A stretch of 60,000 nucleotides of DNA from Phoronis australis. Taxonomy: Eukaryota; Phoronida; Phoronidae. Positions within the stretch are counted from its first letter, which is position 1. Each line of letters opens with the position of its first letter. Location: positions 610,586 to 670,585 of the forward strand of contig NMRA01000182.1 in assembly GCA_002633005.1 (NCBI GenBank). The letters are read 5' to 3'. Shown piece by piece: positions 48,336 to 59,701 of the stretch. The translations under genes and the position numbers were made by a program. The notes beneath the pieces are model-generated. The model was not told where the DNA came from, did no database searches, and worked only from the letters and a program-made list of their open reading frames with translations.

Positions 48336-49586
48336 TAATATTCTGGGGTAACTTGCACTACTTCTAAACATTGAGTAGCCATAAACCTGGGGCAAGGCGG
48401 AAGTAATTATCATCTGTTCATTGTCATGCAACAACTTCCACTGAGTGTGTGGACGCTCTACTTACTGAGTGGGGCAAGTTGCATTAGTGCAAGTTGTTCT
48501 AAGGTAAGTCTCTTACACCACTGAAATCAAGCCACCATGACCAGCAACTTATAATGGTTCTCACAGTTGAGCCATTGATAAACTGTCAAGCCCCAAACCA
48601 TTTCCAATCAGAGTAAGAACAAGATGAGGCAGCATTGATAACAGTAAATGACGTAAATCAAAAGTTGTTTTTTACAAAAAGCACAGCTAGGATTATTGTA
48701 CTTTTAAAATTTTCATCTTATTAAAAGCCTCAAGTGAAAACCTCAGATCTATCTGTAGCTTGCGGAATGAATGAACAAAATATTTTATGTGTCTAGCAGT
48801 TAGGGCGATCTCTTTTTAGGAAAAAACCAGTGATGTGACTACAAACAAACATGCATTGTTTTCCTTCACGTAACATATTTTTGTGACGGATTAAAAAATA
48901 TCATTTTGTGTAAGGGCAAGCATTTACTTTAGGTGACTCTAACATTCAAGGTGTAGATCTCAAGTTGTTTCAATTTCGCCTGTTGTTAATACAGAAGATG
49001 TATATGGTGTTATTTCATGTTAATGTCAAGAGTGTGTGTAGTGTAGGGTGTAGTGATAATATAAATATTTTTTACCAGGGTTGGGGTCTTAATCAAGCTT
49101 GAAATTACATTTGACATTTTGCGTTCTACTTGAGTGCAAACTCCAGATAAGTCTCTGTTATTCTGTCCTTGAGTGTCTTATGGTTTATATAAATGAGCGT
49201 CTAGTTCAAGTTTGCCCTTGATGACCCCCTAGATTTAAGCCACAGGTAATGAAAATTTTAAAATTCATGTAAAAACTCAAGATTTCGAGTTCAGACTGAT
49301 AGCTTTTATGTTGGAGTCATCAAGTACAACTTGAATTAGACAGTCATCCACGTCATTCATTATGTACTCGAGCTCAGAATACTAAGATAAGAGAGAGTAC
49401 TTCTTTTATGAAAAGTGTTGACTAGTCGTACATTCATTAATTTCCTGGTCTGTTGTTCAATCTCTCTGCAGTCAAGAAGTCTGTGACACTTCTCCACAGT
49501 AAAAATTACTCATGCACGGAGCAGCAGCTTTAAAGATTAGTCTAAAAGTGGCTATAGTGAACTTAGTCTAAGTGTGGTATAGTGAA
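48336..49586 (+). repeat. Copy C of the ~3-kb duplicated block, left part
   Basis: It matches copy B from 4005 and copy A from 1, with a few percent divergence. It is interrupted at 49586 by an insertion and resumes at 51717. Confidence 0.8.
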
Positions 49587-50364
49587 TGTCAGACGATTGA
49601 CTGTGGGTTTGTTTAAAAGGTAGCTATGCTTTGAGATTGTGTGTAGATGGTGAGTGAATAATCAAATCCAGCAATTAATTTATTATATGATAACCCCTAA
49701 TATGACAAGTGAAACCTATTGTTAATTAAGTAATCAACTACAAAGAGTAACTACTCTAGCGCCCTCTTTAAAGATTACTTTAATCAATCAACCAAAATAA
49801 TCAAATGTCTTATCTGCTATCCAAGCTAGGACTCTCCACTTGTTGGATGTCTGTCCTGTTGGTGAATCTTTGAACTACACACACTTTATAGCGACAGTGT
49901 ACTTGCTGGTCACCATCTCTGGTGATGAACACTTGCAAGGCAATTTCTTCTACCCGCGATTCTTCTTGCTGGTCACAGTCTCTGGCTGATGACGCAACAC
50001 TTCAGGTAGTACCTTACTACCCACAATGCAAGTGACAAGCTCTTAGTTAACTTCCTGTTCGTTAACCCTTGCCCTTGCCAAGATCCTTTCTAGAATCTTC
50101 CACGAAATGGCTCTGTCGTACAATTTTCTCTGTACACTGTAGCAAGTCTTTATGCTTAGCTCATCTAATTATCTTGTTGATTTCAGCTCATAATATAACA
50201 TTCTACTTATTTAGTGATTGGCTAATAAAACCACATGATCATATCCAATCATATTATTGGCTGTTACAATTTGTCCTCAGAATTTTCTAGAATCTCTAGA
50301 GTACTTTGACCCCAGAACCCGGCCAAAGTTGTAAACACCATCTAAAAATAGATTTTGATGTTAA

Positions 50365-51604
50365 AAGGGAACTGTATTTTATTCTAAATAAATTCTGGAT
50401 AGTTTTCTATGAATTGTTGATTAATTTCACAAATAATTCAACACCAAAAATTAAACTTAATGTTCTCTAACGAAGCTCAAAAAATTACCGGCTTGGAGCG
50501 CTGCTTAGTCTCGTGACGTATTTGGCGGGGGCAAGGTCACTGTCCTGTGTTAGCGTGCAATCAAGTAGCGTTTTTTATATTGTCGGAATAAGAAATTTTA
50601 GTGTGAAATTTCGGGTCACAAGGGATACCTGTTTGAGCCAAGGCAACACAAAGTGNNNNNNNNNNNNNNNNNNNNNNNNNNNNNNNNNNNNNNNNNNNNN
50701 NNNNNNNNNNNNNNNNNNNNNNNNNNNNNNNNNNNNNNNNNNNNNNNNNNNNNNNNNNNNNNNNNNNNNNNNNNNNNNNNNNNNNNNNNNNNNNNNNNNN
50801 NNNNNNNNNNNNNNNNNNNNNNNNNNNNNNNNNNNNNNNNNNNNNNNNNNNNNNNNNNNNNNNNNNNNNNNNNNNNNNNNNNNNNNNNNNNNNNNNNNNN
50901 NNNNNNNNNNNNNNNNNNNNNNNNNNNNNNNNNNNNNNNNNNNNNNNNNNNNNNNNNNNNNNNNNNNNNNNNNNNNNNNNNNNNNNNNNNNNNNNNNNNN
51001 NNNNNNNNNNNNNNNNNNNNNNNNNNNNNNNNNNNNNNNNNNNNNNNNNNNNNNNNNNNNNNNNNNNNNNNNNNNNNNNNNNNNNNNNNNNNNNNNNNNN
51101 NNNNNNNNNNNNNNNNNNNNNNNNNNNNNNNNNNNNNNNNNNNNNNNNNNNNNNNNNNNNNNNNNNNNNNNNNNNNNNNNNNNNNNNNNNNNNNNNNNNN
51201 NNNNNNNNNNNNNNNNNNNNNNNNNNNNNNNNNNNNNNNNNNNNNNNNNNNNNNNNNNNNNNNNNNNNNNNNNNNNNNNNNNNNNNNNNNNNNNNNNNNN
51301 NNNNNNNNNNNNNNNNNNNNNNNNNNNNNNNNNNNNNNNNNNNAAAAAATAAGGACGTTTGATACAATGATAAATTACGATGTAAACTCTTCAAATATGA
51401 CATAAGCAATGAATGTGCAAAGCAGCCGATACCCCGCCGTTCACGTCACTGACACATCAGCCAATCAGCGATCGCTTTCAGAATTTAGTGTTTTGACCAT
51501 GAATACGATTTGGCTTTTGTTTGGCACGCAAGTCAGGCAAATGTGAGTGTTATTCGTATGTTAGAACCGATTAACTGCAACATTATTTTGACTACAGTCC
51601 CCTT
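50365..51604. mobile_element. Nested TTAA-flanked element
   Basis: TTAA at 50361-50364 and 51605-51608 flanks inverted ends AAGGGAACTGTA and (reverse complement) AAGGGGACTGTA. TTAA target duplications are typical of piggyBac and Kolobok elements. Over half of the interior is the assembly gap, so autonomy cannot be judged. Confidence 0.55.
50656..51343. other. Assembly gap
   Basis: 688 undetermined bases inside the nested element. Confidence 1.
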
Positions 51605-51910
51605 TTAAAGTACATGTCAACAAGTCTGACCCCATGATTTAAAAGTACATATGCACAAATTTTGGGCAACTTAAAATGGATCTATTCTTACTAATTAATT
51701 AATATTTATTGTGACAGTGAACTTAGTCTAAGTGTGGTTATAGTGAACTTAGTCCGCTGCTCTAATAGAAGATGCGTAAAATCAGAAGTAGAGATAAAAT
51801 CCCACGGAGGAATCTAAAGAAGTGTATTACTTGAAGTCATGAGTCAAACTTTGTCTGTTGCTTAATAAAACAATTATTTTGAATTGAAAATTTGTTGTTA
51901 ACGATTTCAG

Positions 51911-51955
51911 AAACAGCCAGTAGGTGGTGCCAGACCTCGTCTTTTCTGCTGCTAA
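51911..51955 (+). CDS. Probable last exon of the unidentified gene
   Basis: The acceptor GATTTCAG precedes KQPVGGARPRLFCC and TAA. Phase 0 matches the end of the exon at 47175, so the C terminus would run VLYA-KQPVGG onward. The product ends in Cys-Cys, a form that is prenylated in Rab GTPases, though nothing else here is Rab-like. A poly(A) signal follows about 1.06 kb downstream. Confidence 0.5.
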   Translation, partial: KQPVGGARPRLFCC

Positions 51956-53011
51956 TGAAGACCAAAGATATAGAACCAGTCACCAAAATACATTGTGTGT
52001 TCAAGAGTTTTAAGTTAGCATAATTTACTCTTTGAAAGTGATATTTTGTTACAATCCTTCCACTGCCTTCACAAAAATTACCTTATTTACTTTATCAAAT
52101 TGGGCTAAGATTTTCATTCCTGTGGCATGCATGACGAACCTAGTCCTGGTAAAAGTCAACCGTCCGATGATGCCCATCCAACGGAGTTTGCTAATGCGAA
52201 CAGTGGCACTGAATTCAGTTCAGTTGCTTGGCTTGCTTGGTCACCTATGTAACCCTTTATGACACCTCATTATGTAGTAAAACTATGTGTGCCTGTTGAC
52301 TGTTAGCAGCCCACCATCAGATGGCTCTCTATTGTGTTGGCAAGGAATGGGGTAATTTGATTTTGGCTTGAATTTTCACCTGTCTGTACTAGGTCCCTCA
52401 TGGGTACCATCTGAATTGAATGGACTTAACTATGTTATGTCAGGAATGTACTTCTTTCAGAGGAGATAATAACTTTTGATCCTTTTTACTTCCTGATGCC
52501 CTAGATCATGTGTTTGAGTGTGTAATATTTTCTGTCATTGTGTAGAGCCTGGTTGAGTAACTTGAACCTAGTAATTGATAATAGTATTATTTGCAATATG
52601 GAGGGTGACTTAGAAGGAAATTGTTGTTTCTTCTTGAGGTTTGTCATGCATTGGTAGTCAGGTAAGGGACTACTTGCTGTTGATGTATATGCACAACTAT
52701 TTTTGAATACTCAGGAAGGAATGATGAGCAAATAATTGCCACATTGTGATAGTTTGCAGTGTGTACCAAGACCTTCGGCTTTAGTACTTAAGTGGTCGCT
52801 TTTGTCATTCTGCCACGACATCTAAATTTGTAAATATTACATTAATAAAAAAATCTAAATTTGAATCTGTCATGAGAACTCCGATACCTTGCTCCTAAAA
52901 TTCGTACGTGCTCTCTAGCGCCACAATTAACTATCCAGTCTGTAACGCACCTGACAATGTAACATCTTATATATGTTACACTTTAGGCCTATGGCCATAT
53001 GTATATATTTC

Positions 53012-53017
53012 AATAAA
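53012..53017 (+). promoter_or_regulatory. Poly(A) signal AATAAA, copy C
   Basis: AATAAA occurs at the equivalent position of copies A and B and is the likely 3' end signal of the unidentified gene. Confidence 0.45.
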
Positions 53018-53109
53018 GAAACTTAAAATAATTAGCAACTTTTATATTGTTAAAACAGAAGTAGTGAACGTCTGCTTGTTTTTTCCACATGCATACAGCT
53101 ACAAGTCAC

Positions 53110-53180
53110 TTACAATGGTGCCACATTTTGAAAACCAGTTTTCTCCACTGGATATCAGGCATCAAACTGGTTCTCAAGGA
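53110..53180 (-). repeat. Inverted fragment of the A/B 3' segment
   Basis: On the minus strand this reads GAGAACCAGTTTGATGCC, then CCAGTGGAGAAAACTGGTTTTC, closely matching 2797-2845 in copy A and 7179-7228 in copy B. The fragment is itself a fold-back (GAACCAG/CTGGTTC). A G run follows at about 53191-53203. Confidence 0.65.
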
Positions 53181-53203
53181 TGGGAAGGATGGGGGGGGGG
53201 GGG

Positions 53204-53901
53204 TTGTAAGTTTGTAAGTAAGTATTGCCTATGTACATGTGTAATGCTTTTGCCCTGTATTTGTTGCCGAAAGGTGCCAGTCTGTAGCGTGACTGCTCTT
53301 GTTTTGATATTAGCATCAGTGAAGTGTACTGCCTATCTGTGGTGAAACTGTGATTATTCCTAAAGAGGTGGTTAGCCATACAATTTTGACCGTTGTTTTT
53401 GTGAAGCTGAGCAAATCATGCAGTAGTCAGCTGTTTGGAACTGTCCTCCAAGTTGTCTTTTAGATGTCTGAACAGTTACATTCTACAATATGTGAATGGT
53501 ACTGATTTTGCTCTCTATGTTAAAAATCACCATTCTAATGCATGAGTGTTGACACCTGTACAGTCTTCTGTAATTTTTTAAAGTAAATTAAGGTCAGGCA
53601 ATGGGAGAACTGTCTTCATTATTTTGGAAAATATAGACATTTTAAATGTCTGCCTTTTTTATTGCTGCACAAATAAATGACTTAAATAGAAATATTTAAC
53701 CCAGAAAGCGAAGCAGTTACCGGTTCCTAGCTTTGTCTCAATTATCCATTTTAATTAAAATTGATGATACTGGGTTCTCTGATTTAATTCTTAAAAAAGA
53801 AACTAAAAGGTGCTATAAACTTGTTGTCTGCCATCTCAGTTACTGAGCATCCAAGAACTTTGAGTTGTTCCCAAATTCAGAAATCATTTATAATCTGAAT
53901 A
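53204..53901. other. Region between copy C and the large transposon
   Basis: AT-rich, with no supported feature. Confidence 0.4.
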
Positions 53902-56900
53902 ATAGTCTAGACGCATTTCCTGAAAAGAGCCCTGTATAAGGTTCTAGAAGCATTTTTAGTAAAAGTTGGGAACAAGACTTTTTCACACAATCAAGGCATG
54001 GCGAATTCAACTAAACCTGTTCCCAAGCCGAATTTTGCATTTTTGTCCATCTAATTAGCATAAACAAAATGGCGGCCAAATTGTCAAGTTCAGATGTATT
54101 TTTGTATTAGAAATCACAATATACCATTTAAAATGGTGAAATGTCTCACCTGTACACTTCTTATAAATACTTCTTGAGCAATAGATCACTTATGAAAACT
54201 AAAAAATGCAACTCTAAAATCTAATTATGCAAATTAGGTGCCGCCATAACCATACAATGTAATTTGCGTCTTAAGTTTGTGCTCCTGCAGGCTAACTTGA
54301 AAAATGAAGTTTTTATACTTATATTTTCATGGTCAACAAACATGCTAAAGATATTTTTGGAGCAATTTATTTCATATTTATTGGGTTATAGATGTATACT
54401 TACAGAATGTGGAAAAAATAGTCGCTAATCTGAAATGCTCGTTAAGCAAGGTGTCACAATTTTGACGGAATATAAGGACAAATGTTCGCACTATCCCGTT
54501 ATCTTCCATTCTTAAAAAAAAACAATTTAGCTATTCTTATTGAAGACATTAGATTCCCTGTTGCATGAATTGTTTTCACGCCTGTTGAACACAGTTTTAG
54601 CGTTCACTTTTTGATACTTTTTAACATGCCTGAAGCCTGGCAAATCAAACAGTTTGCATACAAGGAATCTGATCATGAATGTGCTGCTGGCATGTGCATA
54701 ATGATATGAATCGAAATCCAGATTGCTTGCATCTGCATTGTCTACTGTTGCGTTGTTTCTGGCATGTACACAATACCATCTCTAGGCAGCTATCTGGGAT
54801 TTTACTCTGTGTCATCAGCATGGGCTGCAAGCATAAGTTTGTGTGTGTCCCTCCCATATCAGAGGGTGCTAGGAGCTCAGGTATGGAACAATGATCATTT
54901 TGCCATACTTGACCTGATAGTGCACTCTCATCAGATGGAAACGGCGGGCATTATGCATTGGGGGAAGGACTTTTGTGTTCACGGGCTTGGAGAATAGTAC
55001 ATGGCGTGCTACATCTACAGGTCTGTTCTGGTCGTGTTGTATATTCTGCAGACAAATACTTCTGAAGCCATCGTAATTTTCTCAGTGAGTTCACCAATGC
55101 AGAGGTTCTTGAGCAATCTAGGAATAATGCTCTAGGAACACCTTCCATGTTGATTGTTTCATGTGATTGGCAAAGTACGAGTTGGTGCCAAACCCGGTCA
55201 CGCCATGAAAAGCAAACAACGAAGTTGCTAAGTCTCGTAGTAGTTTGTTGAAAAGTGCTTCAGTAGGTATATATGACATCAGTAAGATATGCTCACGTTG
55301 CATTTGTTGGAAGTGCCATACCAGAAGCAGAAGAACATCGGGTGACCCTGGAAAACACGACTGACTGTGGACAGCATGCAGTATCAATCTTGTATCTGGA
55401 TCTTCATTTGTGGATTTCAGAGTCCTCAAATCAGTCATATCCTTAGATGATTTAATTGACTTTCAGCTCATCTTTGAACCCTCCGGCAACCATAACCTCT
55501 TTATCTTCAGGTGTCTACAAACACAGTTCCTCTGACAAGAAATGTGCTAGGTCTGCTTTATTCTCAGCCAGTATCCGAAAATTTGACCAGTTTTGAGGAA
55601 GAGGTACATCACGGCCTTCCAAAAATCACCTGATTTACCGTGTTCCTTTACTGCGCTGTTTTTTTTGTTGTGTCCTTCATTGTTTCTTGTCTGTATCTGT
55701 CGAATACAATATCAATTTTATGATATCGAAATTCTGTGTTTAGCACTGTTTTCATGAATGAATCAGCCAGATCTTCGAAGGTCACATCACCATCAGGCTT
55801 CCCAAGAGTTACCAGCAATGCTTCGCTATCAATAATGAGGCAAGCGGACGTGTCATGAAGCTGAATTGCTTCAGGACAGTAGACGTGATAGCTACTAATA
55901 CTTCGACAAGTGAAGATTTATATCCAGTGCGCAATGTACCACTCGCTTCTGCAAGACAACATGGACTGGAAGAAGCTCGCGTTTGAGCACAGATGGCAAA
56001 TCAACTGGCCGACCCGCTTCATAAGCCGTAGCTAGACAGCGAAGTATATCCCTGTCTACCTTAATAACTATATGATATCTCAGATGCAATGAGAGTGTCC
56101 ACCTCCATAGAGCTGACGTGGTTTTGGTATTAACGATGATGCCACCTCTGTTTTCCTGCCCCATCTACCCATTGGTCAGAATCTACCTGACAGAGCATAT
56201 GAGGAGATCGCTTGACTACAAAATTCCTGCTTGAACCTCTGACCAAACAGACTGTGGAAGCTGATGCATCTCGACTAAAAAGACCGCACCCCACTCGGGC
56301 ATAATTCGGTGGGGCAGCATGAGAGTAAATGAATAGAGATGCAGTTCCCAAATGCCGTCCCGTTGAGAGCATTGTGTACTTTAACAATATTAGAACCATG
56401 TCCATGTAACTCCACCAGAAGCTGAAATTCACATCATCAGACTTAATGTTGACAATGTTATCAATTCCGGAATTTTCTGTGGATCATCTGCAGACATACT
56501 GGAAATACAAGCATGACAGTCGCTTCTGCAATGAACGAGAGAAGGCTTGGCACCAGAAGATGCCACAGAGCTTGCAAAGACAGTTTGTTTGCCCTCATAC
56601 TGTAGCTTTGCTGTACGACTTTCCACTGAGGACCAGTTCCATATGTCTTGACCAAGTACTGCACTCTCTATTCACACCTCAGCTATTCCGGAATCACTCG
56701 TGTGATCTTCTATGGCCTTGATGAAGTTCACTGATACGTGAAGTACCACTAAACGAGGTACTGTATTAACATATTTTGGTATTCTGGGACCGCCCACGTA
56801 AGCTCCATTAATCTGCAACAGAGTGCTTGGTTGACTGTGAGGACGGCATGTTCCTGTCCAAAATGGGACGATATGGCCATGCATCTCTTTAAAACAGTAT

Positions 56901-57490
56901 TTAAAAGTCATGTTGTTATGTTTACAGTACTTTATGTCTTACCTAAATTGTGAGATGTTCGCAAAAAAGCATTGATAATTAATTTTCAGGCTTTATTAAT
57001 GAGCATAAATTGCAACTTAGTGAAGATGAAATAAAAAGCTTCACATGTGCCATAATGATTTTTCTAGACCTTCAAAATATAGGTATAGACACTTTATTTG
57101 TCATGATTGCCTGCAATTTGATAACGTTACACCTATATTTGAATTTTTCGGTAATGGCGGAAGCTAATTAGCATACTTGGGAATTTAATGACGTTCTTTA
57201 AAATGTTCTCAAAATTAAGTGATCTAAACACACTTATACTATGTTTTTGAAGCACAAATTTCCTAATTATTCGTCACATATTGTACTCCTGGTCCCACGA
57301 ATGTTTCTTATCTTATTGCTTTGGCGGCCATTTTGTTTATGCAAATTAGACGGTCAAAAACTCAAAATCCAGCTTGGGAACAGGCATAATCGAAATCAGC
57401 ACATCGTAATTATGCTAAAAAGATAGGTTCTCCACTTTTACTAAAAAATGCCTCTAACATGCACATTTTCCAGAAATGCGACTAGACTAT
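53902..57490 (-). mobile_element. 3.6-kb DNA transposon with long degenerate inverted repeats
   Basis: The left end TAGTCTAGACGCATTTCC pairs with the right end (reverse complement TAGTCTAGTCGCATTTCTGG). The match continues inward in register: TTTTTAGTAAAAGT, CCTGTTCCCAAGC, then GCATAAACAAAATGGCGGCC and, after a diverged stretch, ATGCAAATTAGGTGCCGCC. Inverted repeats thus span several hundred bp. A decayed minus-strand ORF fills the middle. The target duplication is unclear and the superfamily is not assigned. Confidence 0.75.
54645..56911 (-). pseudogene. Decayed transposon ORF: PIN-like region plus CXC cysteine-rich tail
   Basis: Reading leftward, fragments recall a large uncharacterised ORF family common in invertebrate genomes. 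They include SSRNFVVKRSPH with GGIIVNTKTTSALWRW, then VDLPSVLKRELLPVHVVL. EDPDTRLILHAVH with SPDVLLLLVWHF and LFAFHGVTGFGTNSYF follows (55438-55118, PIN-nuclease-like), and last comes the tail CTCQKQRNSRQCRCK (54857-54645), resembling a CXC domain. Frames shift several times. The expected DTDVL and TGCDT acidic residues are lost, so the enzyme is dead. Family placement is from memory of consensus, not a search. Confidence 0.6.
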
Positions 57491-57579
57491 AACTAAAGAA
57501 TACGGCGATGACCGGGCCACTGGTTCGATAACTGTAAGTGGCCTAAATCAAAAGTGACCGTACTTTGAAGGCGGAGTTA

Positions 57580-58060
57580 TGCCGTCGGTTTCCGTCGCCG
57601 AGTGTGTGGGCTGCTGTATCTCCAAACACCATGCCGACTTCATGTGAAATTTCTGTCATGGATGTCGTGTGACGGCACGAGCGAAGGACGACTACTGCTG
57701 AGCCCCTTAGTGGCAATTTTATTTTTTTGTGTTAGTCTCGATATTTATCGAGTTCTGTGACGAATTTTCATGTTTGGCACATATAGTTGTTTATTGAGAT
57801 TGTTTGCGGGCCTATGTCTGCCAAACCTCTTTAAGGATTGTTATGAAATTCCATGTGTTTTCTACTAAATGATCGTGGCTGATGTTGATTTTGCTAAGGT
57901 TCGAACTACTGTAACCCCCGTGTGGCAATTTAGACTTTCTTTACGTAGGTCTCTATGCTACGTAATTTCTTGATCGATTTTCATGAAATTTGGCTAATAG
58001 GTTTCTGTAAGGAGACGATGACACGTTCTCATTTTCGAATAGATTCAACAAGGTATATGC
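57580..58060 (+). repeat. Tandem-subunit repeat copy 6, partial
   Basis: Shared landmarks are CTGCTGTATCTCC, GAGCCCCTTAGTGGCAATTTT, ATTGTTATGAAATTCC and TTTTCATGAAATTTGGCTAATAGG. This is the only copy outside the SLC6 gene. Confidence 0.65.
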
Positions 58061-59508
58061 TGCATGGTAGTAAACACTGACGTAGTAGTTTTGCTGTCCC
58101 ATTCAAAACATGTATAAACCCATGTACCATCATAAAAAAGTTTGACCACTTCTGTCGTTATGTCGTTTGTTCCTTACATGCGGGCTTCCAAACACAGCTC
58201 GCTATTGTTTGAAATCAGGCCCTTCAAGTTGGCTTAGGCACGTCATCTTGTAAGCCGAGCATTGTCTTCAAGAAGGCCCTTTCATACTATCGTTGACGCG
58301 TCGATGTTATGGGGTGTTGCGGTCGGTATGAACGGTAACTTCTGTCCTGGATCGAAGTTAACAACGCCAGCTAACTTCTTCACAGTAAACAGGTGGATTT
58401 AGCAGCGGAGTGTCGACGGTCCCATCGAAGTTATCGCCAGGGGCCACTGTTATCGTCAACAATTAAAAGGCAGTGTCGTCGCAAATAGCTGCTTATATTT
58501 TGCTCGAATAATCACCAATCGAATTAGAAATAAGTTTTGTGTCAATTAGCACATTTTAATGTTCCCAAATTGTAACATTAAAAAAGTCTTAGCGTGCACG
58601 CGATGCATCAGCACTACCTTGCGATTACTTCGATAACAACAGCGTCACATGCCGTTTACTTTGATGTACGGTACCGAAGCCGGTATGCATGGGAGGCGCA
58701 GCACTGAAAAAAGTGGGGGGGGGGGGGNGTGGCGTACTGAAAAAAGTGTGAGGCTATAGCCCCCAAGCCCCCCTTTGGTGCGCCCGCCATGGTATGAACC
58801 AACAGTAATCCCAAACATGCATTTTTCTGCCATAAAACCGACAATCATGAGGTTCTTCGTCTCAGTTCCCAACCGTCAGCATTTGGGATTTGCGGGAATA
58901 GCGAAAGCGACTCCTCATGACTCAGTGATTTCTTTTGTTAGGAGATCGGGGGAAAAGTGGATGCCACTGGTAACACTCTGCCTACAGTTAAACAAAAAAT
59001 TAGCGCATTGCTGGCCATATTTGGAATTGTCGTCAAGTTACTTTAGAGGTAGAATTTTAGAGCTAGAACATCTAAACAGTCTACTTTTCTTGTGCTGTCA
59101 ACAAATCACAAATATGCTGTCAAACAACTAATTTTAGTCATAGATACCTCAGTTTTTCAGTGTATTGACACTTTTCGTCTGCTCCTAGCAATAACTATAA
59201 TGAGTGGTGGTTGGCCAGTAACTCAAAGCATATCACTTACACATCAACACCTCTGTCAGCCTGTCTCGTGACAGTAGTAGTGTAGTACTAGTAGTAGAAG
59301 TATGGCTCCCACCCACAGGGTCAGTGAGTACCGCTGAAGAAACAGGAAGCACTTTTATCATTGACAGTTTTAGGCAAGAAATGTATTTTTGAAGATGTAA
59401 AAATCTCTTATATCACATCCAAAACAGAACTACCATCTTCAATAGTCAAGATTATGCTCCGTGAACGAAATCAAGTGAACAAAACCACGTCGTCGTATTT
59501 CCTTTCAG
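58061..59508. other. Region before the HARBI1-like exon
   Basis: It includes a poly-G tract with an ambiguous base (58728) next to duplicated ACTGAAAAAAGTG, and a short AGT/AGTAGT run at 59271-59300. The open frame at 58775-59131 has no recognisable motif. Earlier exons of the transposase were not identified. Confidence 0.4.
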
Positions 59509-59701
59509 TTGTTATGCCAATGGATAGGCCCCCATTTGGAGTTGGGAAGAACAGTGTCTTTAGAGAAAAAGGTTTTGGCCACAGTTTGGGTATTAGCCAA
59601 CAAGGAATCGTTTCGAGGTGTGGCAGACCGGTTTGACCTATCCAAAGGGTCACTGCACAGAGTCGTATATCATGTGTGTGATGTTCTATTCAATCTTCGT
59701 G
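59509..59701 (+). CDS. HARBI1-like (PIF/Harbinger) transposase-derived exon
   Basis: The acceptor TTTCAG is followed by LLCQWIGPHLE, then VSLEKKVLATVWVLANKES, FRGVADRFDLSKGSLHRVV and the last residues before donor GTAAGT (phase 1). This matches the N-terminal helix-turn-helix region of HARBI1-type proteins, which precedes the DDE nuclease. No stop or frameshift is seen. The catalytic exons lie beyond the window, so it could be a live transposon or a domesticated gene. Confidence 0.75.

Larger units (their letters stand above)
49587..51716. mobile_element. 2.1-kb insertion in copy C, AGTGAA target duplication
   Basis: AGTGAA occurs at 49581-49586 and 51717-51722, and uninterrupted copies A and B read straight through. 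The insertion starts TGTCAG and ends TGACA, so the outer 5 bp are inverted (TGTCA). It contains a second element and an assembly gap. No protein-coding frame is seen in the part that can be read. Confidence 0.6.
51717..53062 (+). repeat. Copy C of the ~3-kb duplicated block, right part
   Basis: It resumes at the AGTGAACTTAGTC segment and follows copies A and B to about 53062 (copy A 2213). The 3' part found in A and B (poly-G side) is absent here. Confidence 0.8.

Noticed and set aside
50513-51409. Long open frames on both strands
   Set aside because: They are produced by the Ns of the assembly gap.
58775-59131. 118-codon frame before the HARBI1-like exon
   Set aside because: No similarity to transposase regions that I recognise, and no donor compatible with 59509.
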